From the NCBI GenBank assembly GCA_946627905.1, contig CAMOVY010000014.1, forward strand, positions 1-13,268: a stretch of 13,268 bases of DNA. Reading direction: 5' to 3'. Below, in pieces: positions 6,442 through 12,156 of this stretch. A program made the position numbers and the translations under genes. Position 1 is the stretch's first letter. Every line of letters starts with the position of its first letter. The DNA is from an uncultured Clostridia bacterium. GTDB lineage: Bacteria; Bacillota; Clostridia; Christensenellales; Borkfalkiaceae. The notes under the pieces are model-generated. The model did not search any database, had not been told where the DNA came from, and worked only from the letters and a program-made list of their open reading frames with translations.

Positions 6442-6639
6442 ATGCCGAAAATGAAAACCAAAAGCGCGGCTAAAAAAAGGTTCAGAACCACCGCGACCGG
6501 CAAGATTAAAAGGGCTTGTTCGGGCAAAAACCACATTTTAACCAAGAAAGACAGAAAGAGAAAGAACCGTTTGTGCGAGGGCGCGTACGTCGACGCTACA
6601 CAGGAAAAAACGATGAAAACGCTCATATACAACAAATAA
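6442..6639 (+). CDS. rpmI: 50S ribosomal protein L35 (65 aa)
   Basis: L35 is a small, very basic protein of the large subunit. The sequence begins MPKMKTKSAAKKRF and contains TGKIKRACSGKNHILTKK, both characteristic, and has the normal length of about 65 residues. GGAGGG (6429-6434) lies seven bases before the ATG. It sits 30 bases after infC and 12 before rplT, the standard order of this operon. Confidence 0.97.
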   Translation: MPKMKTKSAAKKRFRTTATGKIKRACSGKNHILTKKDRKRKNRLCEGAYVDATQEKTMKTLIYNK

Positions 6640-6651
6640 AGGAGAACGGAT

Positions 6652-7005
6652 ATGCGTATTAAAAGAGGAGTTAACGGCGTTAAAAAGCGCAGAAAGATAT
6701 TAAAACTCGCCAAAGGATATTTCGGCGGAAGAAGCAAAAGGTACAGAGTAGCAAGAGAAGCCGTAATGAAGGCGCAGCTTTACGCTTATATCGGCAGAAA
6801 GGCTAAAAAGCGTGATTTCAGGGCTTTATGGATTGCGCGTATCAACGCGGCGGCCAGGATGAACGGATTATCTTACAGCAAATTTATGTTCGGGCTTAAA
6901 AACGCGGGCGTAAATTTAAACCGTAAAGTTTTAGCGGAAATCGCGGTTTCTGACGCTGCGGGCTTTACCGCGCTTTGCGAACAGGCTAAGGCAAACTTAA
7001 AGTAA
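6652..7005 (+). CDS. rplT: 50S ribosomal protein L20 (117 aa)
   Basis: L20 binds 23S rRNA early in 50S assembly and, in Bacillota and enterobacteria, represses its own operon at the level of the leader or the rpmI site. The sequence starts MRIKRGVNGVKKRRKILKLA and continues with GYFGGRSKRYRVAREAVMKA, YIGRKAKKRDFRALWIARIN and YSKFMFGLKNAGVNLNRKVL, all diagnostic. The length of 117 residues is standard. AAAGGAG precedes the ATG. It is the probable feedback regulator acting on the leader at 5723-5898, and it is followed by a terminator hairpin. Confidence 0.97.
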   Translation: MRIKRGVNGVKKRRKILKLAKGYFGGRSKRYRVAREAVMKAQLYAYIGRKAKKRDFRALWIARINAAARMNGLSYSKFMFGLKNAGVNLNRKVLAEIAVSDAAGFTALCEQAKANLK

Positions 7006-7013
7006 ACGAATTT

Positions 7014-7041
7014 AAAGCCTACGACACCGTAGGCTTTCTTT
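7014..7041 (+). terminator. Terminator after rplT, probably partial
   Basis: A 10-bp stem AAAGCCTACG (7014-7023) / CGTAGGCTTT (7028-7037) with loop ACAC is followed by CTTT. The T run is short and interrupted, and the next gene starts only ten bases later without a visible promoter. It probably lets some transcripts through rather than ending the operon completely. Confidence 0.75.
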
Positions 7042-7050
7042 CAAATAAAA

Positions 7051-7779
7051 ATGATAACGTCAAGGCAAAACGGTCTGGTAAAGAGAATACGCGCCCTGCG
7101 CGATAAAAAATACAGGGACGAAAGCGGCGAATACGTGGTAGAAGGCGCAAAGTCCGTCCGCGACGCCTTGGAGTGCGGTGCGGAAATTTCAATAATCGCG
7201 GCGACCGTTAAGGGCGCGGCGCTTATAGAAGATACGGCTTTTCCGATTGAAATTTTATCGGACGACGTGTTTTCTTCGGTCAGCGAAGAAGTTTCGCCCC
7301 AAGGCGTTTTGGCTATCGTTAAAAAACCCGTTCCGCCTAAGATGATAAGCGGTAATACCGTCTTTTTGGACGGAGTTTCTGACCCCGCCAACGTGGGCGC
7401 GATAATCCGTTCCGCGGCGGCTTTCGGGTATAAAAACGTACTTATAGCGGACGGGGCGGACGCGTACGCTAATAAAGCGGTGCGCGCGAGTATGGGCGGA
7501 ATATTCCGCGTAAACGTGTATTACGGCTCGCAGGCGGAAATGCTTGCGCTTAACGGTTTGCCGATAATAGTCGCGGATATGCGCGGGGATACGCTTAATA
7601 AAGTTTCCGTACCGAAAGAACATTGTCTTTGCATAGGCAACGAAGCGCACGGCGTTTCGGAGAAATTAAAGGCGCTTGCCGCGCAAAAGGTTTCAATCCC
7701 TATGGGTGGCGGTATGGAAAGTTTAAACGCCGCCGTTTCCGCGGGAATAATAATGTACGCGCTTACTTTCAATAAATAA
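7051..7779 (+). CDS. TrmH/SpoU-family RNA 2'-O-methyltransferase (242 aa)
   Basis: This is a SPOUT-class enzyme that transfers a methyl group from S-adenosylmethionine to a ribose 2'-OH, most likely in 23S rRNA. The N-terminal substrate-binding domain (about 1-90) begins MITSRQNGLVKRIRALRDKK and has YVVEGAKSV. The SPOUT domain shows motif 1 DPANVGAIIRSA (N114, R120), motif 2 CIGNEAHGVS (N197, E198) and motif 3 MESLNAAVSAGI (S224, N226), which together form the knotted cofactor site. The start is fixed by family similarity. No Shine-Dalgarno sequence is visible, since the rplT terminator stem occupies the upstream region. Genes of this family often follow rplT in Clostridia. The exact target nucleotide cannot be told from sequence. 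Confidence 0.92.
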   Translation: MITSRQNGLVKRIRALRDKKYRDESGEYVVEGAKSVRDALECGAEISIIAATVKGAALIEDTAFPIEILSDDVFSSVSEEVSPQGVLAIVKKPVPPKMISGNTVFLDGVSDPANVGAIIRSAAAFGYKNVLIADGADAYANKAVRASMGGIFRVNVYYGSQAEMLALNGLPIIVADMRGDTLNKVSVPKEHCLCIGNEAHGVSEKLKALAAQKVSIPMGGGMESLNAAVSAGIIMYALTFNK

Positions 7780-7792
7780 AGGAGTAAAATTT

Positions 7793-8533
7793 ATGTCAGG
7801 ACACAGTCATGCGGCGAATATCGCCGTTAAAAAGGCGAAAACGGACGCCATTAAAGGCAGAATATTCACAAAAGTAGGCAGGGAAATCGCGGTCGCCGCG
7901 AAGAACAATCCCGACCCCAACACCAACAGCAAGCTCGCGGACGCGATTGCCAAGGCGAAAGCGGTCAATATGCCTAACGACAATATAAAGCGTTGTATCG
8001 CAAAGGCGGCGGGCGAACTTTCCGGCGCTAACTACGAAGAACTTACGTACGAAGGGTACGGACCTGCGGGCAGCGCGGTAATAATCAAAGCGCTTACCGA
8101 CAATAAAAACCGTACCGTCGATTTTATAAGAACGGCTATGCGTAAGCACGGGGGCTCACTCGGCAACGCGGGCTGCGTGTCTTTCACTTTCACGACGATG
8201 GGAATAATCGTAGTTGAAAGGACGCCCGAGCTTACCGAAGACGCGGTTATGGAAATGGCACTCGATGCGGGTGCGGACGATTTTATCGTAGAAGACGACG
8301 CGTTTGAAATCCATACTTCGGTTGCGGACTTCTCGTCTGTCAGAAAGGAGTTGGAAGGCAAGGGGCTTAACTTCTTTGAAGCGGAAATCCGTATGGTTCC
8401 GCAGACCAAGATAACGCTTGCGGGCGACGACCTTACCAAGTTTAATAAACTTATCGACGCGTTAGAAGATTTAGACGACGTGTCGGACGTTTATCACAAC
8501 GTCGATTTGCCCGAAGACGAAGACGACGAATAA
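7793..8533 (+). CDS. YebC/PmpR-family protein (246 aa)
   Basis: YebC-family proteins have been described as DNA-binding transcriptional regulators and, more recently, as ribosome-associated factors that help translate difficult proline-rich stretches; the mitochondrial relative is TACO1. The sequence has the typical N terminus MSGHSHAANI with AIKGRIFTKVGREI, then AKAVNMPNDNIKRCIAKA, TYEGYGPAGSAVIIKALTDNKNRTV, HGGSLGNAGCVSFTF and the acidic C-terminal LEDLDDVSDVYHNVDLPEDEDD. The length of 246 aa is normal and the protein is cytosolic. AAAGGAG spans 7779-7785, overlapping the preceding methyltransferase stop codon, so the two genes are very probably cotranscribed. The context beside infC-rpmI-rplT favours a translation role here, which is inference. 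Confidence 0.95.
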   Translation: MSGHSHAANIAVKKAKTDAIKGRIFTKVGREIAVAAKNNPDPNTNSKLADAIAKAKAVNMPNDNIKRCIAKAAGELSGANYEELTYEGYGPAGSAVIIKALTDNKNRTVDFIRTAMRKHGGSLGNAGCVSFTFTTMGIIVVERTPELTEDAVMEMALDAGADDFIVEDDAFEIHTSVADFSSVRKELEGKGLNFFEAEIRMVPQTKITLAGDDLTKFNKLIDALEDLDDVSDVYHNVDLPEDEDDE

Positions 8534-8556
8534 AAATTATCGGTTATATTTTTAAC

Positions 8557-8595
8557 GCCCGCGGAATTTTTACAAAAATTCCGCGGGCATTTTTT
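8557..8595 (+). terminator. Terminator of the translation operon
   Basis: A perfect 15-bp stem, GCCCGCGGAATTTTT (8557-8571) with AAAAATTCCGCGGGC (8574-8588), is followed by ATTTTTT. It is a strong intrinsic terminator 23 bases after the yebC-type gene. Confidence 0.95.
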
Positions 8596-8623
8596 ACATA
8601 AAAATTTTTTATTTGCCTATACT
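8593..8623 (+). promoter_or_regulatory. Promoter of the structured RNA
   Basis: TATACT (8618-8623) is a good -10 box. The -35 region is weaker: TTTACA (8593-8598) at 19-base spacing, overlapping the T run of the preceding terminator. The predicted start, about 8630-8631, coincides with the first paired base of the structured RNA that follows. Confidence 0.5.
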
Positions 8624-8629
8624 TAAGGT

Positions 8630-8770
8630 TGTCGGCGGTAAAACGGTTTTTCTAATATAAAAACCGTGTAATACACCGTCGCTTGATATACCGCACGACT
8701 TGCGACGGATTTTTCCCCGCAGTTCGGGCGGGGAAAGGGGGCAAATTTTACGCCCCTTTTATTATTTTTT
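8630..8770 (+). ncRNA. Candidate structured small RNA with a pseudoknot, family not recognised (about 140 nt)
   Basis: The 311-base gap between the yebC-type gene and the protease gene holds a compact string of helices. Helix A is GTCGGCGGTA (8631-8640) with TACCGCACGAC (8689-8699), 10 bp with one bulged A. Hairpin B is ACGGTTTTT (8643-8651) with AAAAACCGT (8659-8667). Helix C is CCGTCGC (8676-8682) with GCGACGG (8702-8708). Helix C opens inside helix A and closes outside it, so A and C form an H-type pseudoknot or are mutually exclusive. Hairpin D is TTTCCCCGC (8712-8720) / GCGGGGAAA (8728-8736), followed by a terminator. A promoter and a terminator frame it exactly. No long ORF with a ribosome binding site lies inside. 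It matches no tmRNA, SRP RNA, 6S RNA, RNase P RNA or riboswitch consensus that I can recall. It could instead be a leader of the protease gene. Confidence 0.6.
8734..8770 (+). terminator. Terminator of the structured RNA
   Basis: The stem GGGGC (8738-8742) / GCCCC (8752-8756) is extended outward by a G-T pair and A-T pairs (8734-8737 with 8757-8760), and is followed by ATTATTTTTT. Bases 8734-8736 are shared with the preceding hairpin D, so the two hairpins compete slightly. Confidence 0.8.
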
Positions 8771-8801
8771 TAAAAACCAAGTTTTTTTGCGATTTTTAGT
8801 G

Positions 8802-8807
8802 TACAAT
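8802..8807 (+). promoter_or_regulatory. Possible -10 box of the protease gene
   Basis: TACAAT at 8802-8807 is a good -10 hexamer 38 bases before the protease start codon. No convincing -35 hexamer is seen 16-18 bases upstream, where the sequence is a run of T. The gene may therefore depend partly on read-through from the structured RNA. Confidence 0.35.
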
Positions 8808-8844
8808 ATTAAAGTACTGAAAAATTTTTACGGGAGATTTGTTT

Positions 8845-10182
8845 ATGAAGAAAAAGTTATCCGCGTTTTTAACCGCCGTAGTGGCTTTAACTCTTGCCGT
8901 GATTATGGCAAGCGGGTGTTCGTTTATAAGCGGCGGTAAACAGGGTGGTGCTGCCACGCCGAGCGATTCCCAGATAGCCGCGCAAACGGTAAACTTTGAA
9001 ACTACGCCTAAAGAACGCAATATCGAAGACGCTTTTGTAGAAGCGGTCGCGCAGGTTGAACGTACTACGGTGCAGATAATAACAAGCGGCGGCAAGTATG
9101 CCGGTTCGGGCGTTATAGTGGATATAACTTTTGCTGCCGAAGGGAGCAACGCGGCTTGGAAGCAAGACGACAACATGATTTATATAATAACCTGTCATCA
9201 TATGGTTTCCACGACGGGTTCTTACGGCATACAGGGCATAGGCGAGATAGAAGTACGCCTTCCCGACGAAGACTGTTCTTACACTAACGCAGACTACGTT
9301 TTTTACGGTTATATAGGTAGCGAAAGACCGTCTTATTATACTTCTCAAGGCTACGCCATCACTTTAGTAGGCGGAGATTTCGAGTCTGATATAGCAATTT
9401 TAAAACTCGATTTAAGCGTAGCGGCAAAATCGGGTAATAAACTTTCCAAGGACAAAGTGCAGAAAGCGCAGATTCCCGACGACGATTACACCGTATCGCT
9501 CGGCGAAACGGTGTTTGCGGTAGGCAATCCGACGGGCGCGTTGCCCGGCTCGGTTGCGCGCGGTATAATAAGCAGTCGCCAAATCAGGAGCGTGAGCGTT
9601 GAGGATATAGGGACAATGTCGCTTATGCAGATAGACGTTGCGACAAACGGCGGAAGTTCGGGCGGCGGGCTTTACAATCTGTACGGAGAACTTATCGGAA
9701 TAACCAACGCGGGGGCAAGTAAAGACGAATTTGAAGGAATAAACTTTGCTATTCCATGTTATCTTGAAAACGGAAACGGATTTGTGGAAATAGCCAAGCA
9801 ACTCGGCGGTACGGCGACTGACGATAATTACGGCTACGTTTCAGGGCGAACGGTAAAAGGTTTTGACGTTGCGGAATCTTCGGGCGTTGTGTATGTAAGC
9901 AACGTTTATAGCGGAAGTTCGGTGTACGGGGATTTACAACGGGAAGATATCTTACTTTCGATACAAGTAAACGACGGGGCAATTACGCAGATAAGCAACA
10001 CAACAACGGTTAAAAATATTATAAGCCAAGTCGTTGCGGGGGATATCGTACGCTTTACCGTTTCAAGGCAAGTGGTAGTTTGGAACAGCGGACCGTTTGC
10101 ACGTTATGAAACACAACAATTAACAATATCTGCGGAAATCAAAAGTTTTAGGTTCTGCGATACAGGATATTATCCCGAATAA
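8845..10182 (+). CDS. Secreted lipoprotein serine protease, trypsin/HtrA type (445 aa)
   Basis: The product is predicted to be an envelope protease acting on misfolded or signalling proteins outside the membrane. A type II signal peptide (MKKKLSAFLTAVVALTLAVI) is followed by the lipobox-like MASGC, so the mature protein should be lipid-anchored. The chymotrypsin-fold catalytic triad is visible: His119 in ITCHHMV, Asp182 in ESDIAILKL and Ser272 in NGGSSGGGL, where HtrA proteins usually have GNSGG. A PDZ-like domain occupies about residues 325-435, with GVVYVSNVYSGSSVYG and LQREDILLSIQVND. An insert of about 50 residues separates His and Asp. The ATG at 8845 is chosen over an in-frame TTG at 8839 because GGGAG (8832-8836) is eight bases upstream. 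It is flanked by terminators and is apparently monocistronic. Type is clear; the substrate is unknown. Confidence 0.9.
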   Translation: MKKKLSAFLTAVVALTLAVIMASGCSFISGGKQGGAATPSDSQIAAQTVNFETTPKERNIEDAFVEAVAQVERTTVQIITSGGKYAGSGVIVDITFAAEGSNAAWKQDDNMIYIITCHHMVSTTGSYGIQGIGEIEVRLPDEDCSYTNADYVFYGYIGSERPSYYTSQGYAITLVGGDFESDIAILKLDLSVAAKSGNKLSKDKVQKAQIPDDDYTVSLGETVFAVGNPTGALPGSVARGIISSRQIRSVSVEDIGTMSLMQIDVATNGGSSGGGLYNLYGELIGITNAGASKDEFEGINFAIPCYLENGNGFVEIAKQLGGTATDDNYGYVSGRTVKGFDVAESSGVVYVSNVYSGSSVYGDLQREDILLSIQVNDGAITQISNTTTVKNIISQVVAGDIVRFTVSRQVVVWNSGPFARYETQQLTISAEIKSFRFCDTGYYPE

Positions 10183-10219
10183 AAGCAAATAAATCAGAAC
10201 GTTTTGTTAAAACGGTACT

Positions 10220-10265
10220 ATTATGCGCGGCGCTTAACAAATTTAAGCGCCGCGCATAATCTTTT
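10220..10265 (+). terminator. Terminator of the protease gene
   Basis: A perfect 18-bp stem (10220-10237 with 10243-10260; arm begins ATTATGCGCGGCGCTT) with loop CAAAT is followed by CTTTT. It is unusually long for a terminator and probably works in both directions. Confidence 0.9.
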
Positions 10266-10284
10266 GTAAAATGGTGCAATACTA

Positions 10285-10313
10285 TTGCAATTTTTGTAAT
10301 TATTTGGTATTAT
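10285..10313 (+). promoter_or_regulatory. Promoter of the envelope two-gene unit
   Basis: TTGCAA (10285-10290), a 17-base spacer and TATTAT (10308-10313) are present, with TGG immediately before the -10 box giving an extended -10 element. A second possible -10, TATAAT, overlaps at 10311-10316. The predicted start is near 10320. Confidence 0.7.
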
Positions 10314-10320
10314 AATTGAT

Positions 10321-10373
10321 AGTGCGCTTTATATATAATTATTTATATATATTTATTTAAAATTTTTCGCACT
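10321..10373 (+). promoter_or_regulatory. A/T-rich hairpin spanning the 5' leader of the sulfatase-like gene
   Basis: AGTGCG (10321-10326), at the predicted transcript start, pairs with CGCACT (10368-10373), which ends just before the AAGG ribosome binding site (10376-10379). Inside, ATATATA (10331-10337) can pair with TATATAT (10344-10350). Almost the whole leader can fold into one element that ends at the ribosome binding site, which might protect the mRNA or tune translation. Confidence 0.45.
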
Positions 10374-10386
10374 TTAAGGTCAGATA

Positions 10387-12135
10387 ATGAGCGAAACAAA
10401 AGCAAAAACCCCGTTTTTTTCCGCGGAACGGAAATCGAGAATATTTTTAAGCATAATAGTTGCCGTTGCGCTTTCTTTAATACTATTCGTCGTTGCCCCG
10501 CTCGATATTTTCGGCAACAATCTTGAAGAACTTAATTTTTCTTTTTCGGACATAAGTCTTATATTGCCGCTGTTTGCGGTGGCAAACGCCGTGCTTATCT
10601 TTTCTCTGTTGTTTTTTATTCCCCAAAAGGGCTACAGGGTTATGCTTGCGATTTTTATCGCCACGGGACTTTTGCTCATTGTGCAGCAGAATTTTCTTAA
10701 TTTCAATATGACGTCTCTGCCGGGGGACAATATCGTTTCCGATTTGCCCGTATGGCAGATAGTTATAGACAGCCTTATCTGGCTAGGCGGGTACGCGCTT
10801 GCGATTTATCTCGTAAAACGCAAAGACGAAAAAGGCAGAATAAAGTTTACCGCGATTATTCTTGCGGTTATGATGTTCGCCATGGAATTCGTTTCCGCAG
10901 TCAGCATAATCGTTTCAAACACTTCTATGTTTACCGACAAAGTCGACCGTATGGAAAGCAGTTTCGAAGTATTAACCCTTAAAAATTACAACGATATTGC
11001 CCAGAACAACAATATTTTCTATTTTTGCGTGGACAGGTTTGACGAGCAGTACGCGGAAGACGCATATAACGAAGACCCGTCGGTGTTTGACGACTTAAAC
11101 GGGTTTACGTGGTATCAGGACCATACCGCAAATTACGGGCATACCTTCCCCGGGGTTGCGAATATGCTTACTAATCGGGAATACACGGCGGAATCTTCCC
11201 GCGCGGAGTATTTAGACAGCGCGTATCAGGGCGGCATACCGCTGGACGTTCTTGACGAAAACGGTTATACCGTAAACCTTTACACGCAGTCCTATTACGC
11301 GTTTACCGAAGCGCAGAAATTGCCTTCGTATATTGCCAACAAAGGCAAAGTGGTTTCGGTAAGAACCGCGGCTACCACGACTTTATCGCTTAAAATGGCG
11401 TATTATTCTTTATACCGCGGACTGCCGCTATTATTCAAAAAATTCCTTACCGTCGGCAGCACGGCGGAACTCAATTCGCTTACCATTTTTAACGGCGAAA
11501 TAGGCGGCGAAACCTATCTCGGCTACGACAGCGACACGAGAGAAGCGTACCGCGCTATGGCGAATAACGAATTTACAACAGCCAGCAACAACAAACAGTT
11601 TTCCTTTATTCATTTCGAAGGTTGCCACGACAGCAAGTACAACGAAGAGTGGGGCACGGGCGGCGGCAGCACGATAATTTCCGTAAGAAACAGTTTCCAG
11701 ATAATTAAGGGATATATTAAGGCGTTAAAAGACGCGGGCGTTTACGATAACGCTACCATAGTCATTACGGGCGACCACTCCTATGCGCACAACGATTTTA
11801 AAAACCTAAAAGAAGCCCGCCTTACCGCGCTGTTTGTAAAACGTGCTGGCGAAACGGGTGCGTTTAAAACGTCTATGGCGCAGACTTCGCACAAAGACAT
11901 TTGGGCGACGATTCTGCACTCGGAAGGGATAGACTACAGCGGGCTGGGCGAAAACTACAATACGTCTATATTCACAATAGGCGAAAGCGAGAATAGAACG
12001 CGTACTATGATATGGCATACCTTCTCGCTCGATTGCGACGAGTATTATTACACTATAACGGGTAAAGGCAGAGAATACCCCGCGAATTGGCATCAAACCC
12101 GCCACGAACATTACAGCAAATTCGTTATGAATTAA
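10387..12135 (+). CDS. Polytopic membrane sulfatase / LTA-synthase-like phosphotransferase (582 aa)
   Basis: The protein belongs to the alkaline phosphatase/sulfatase superfamily, whose membrane members transfer phosphoglycerol or phosphoethanolamine to surface polymers or glycolipids. About five transmembrane helices lie in residues 17-180, with no signal peptide. An extracellular catalytic domain follows. Visible metal-site and catalytic elements are NIFYFCVDRFD (D216), YGHTFPG with Thr253 as the likely nucleophile, FEGCHDSKY (H414) and VITGDHS (D463, H464). These correspond in order to the metal and nucleophile positions of LtaS-type enzymes. The motif wording differs from canonical LtaS, so the exact reaction is open; a sulfatase role is less likely given the neighbour. 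AAGG lies seven bases upstream of the ATG. It is 21 bases ahead of the YidC-glycerophosphotransferase gene and probably cotranscribed with it. Confidence 0.82.
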   Translation: MSETKAKTPFFSAERKSRIFLSIIVAVALSLILFVVAPLDIFGNNLEELNFSFSDISLILPLFAVANAVLIFSLLFFIPQKGYRVMLAIFIATGLLLIVQQNFLNFNMTSLPGDNIVSDLPVWQIVIDSLIWLGGYALAIYLVKRKDEKGRIKFTAIILAVMMFAMEFVSAVSIIVSNTSMFTDKVDRMESSFEVLTLKNYNDIAQNNNIFYFCVDRFDEQYAEDAYNEDPSVFDDLNGFTWYQDHTANYGHTFPGVANMLTNREYTAESSRAEYLDSAYQGGIPLDVLDENGYTVNLYTQSYYAFTEAQKLPSYIANKGKVVSVRTAATTTLSLKMAYYSLYRGLPLLFKKFLTVGSTAELNSLTIFNGEIGGETYLGYDSDTREAYRAMANNEFTTASNNKQFSFIHFEGCHDSKYNEEWGTGGGSTIISVRNSFQIIKGYIKALKDAGVYDNATIVITGDHSYAHNDFKNLKEARLTALFVKRAGETGAFKTSMAQTSHKDIWATILHSEGIDYSGLGENYNTSIFTIGESENRTRTMIWHTFSLDCDEYYYTITGKGREYPANWHQTRHEHYSKFVMN

Positions 12136-12156
12136 CGTATGCATTAGGACAATATT

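Noticed and set aside
8630..8770. Type III antitoxin RNA or CRISPR-related RNA
   Set aside because: A pseudoknot is present, but there are no tandem repeat units, no toxin gene beside it and no repeat-spacer array or Cas gene in the window.
8700..8939. Open frame running from the structured RNA into the protease gene
   Set aside because: It begins inside a helix of the RNA, contains hairpin D and the terminator and overlaps the protease in another frame. Its composition is Arg/Phe-rich and unlike the neighbours.
5633..10260. The long G+C-rich palindromes at 5633, 8557 and 10220 as members of a repeat family or mobile element
   Set aside because: Each lies just after a stop codon and is followed by T residues, and the three arms differ in sequence. 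They are better explained as separate terminators.
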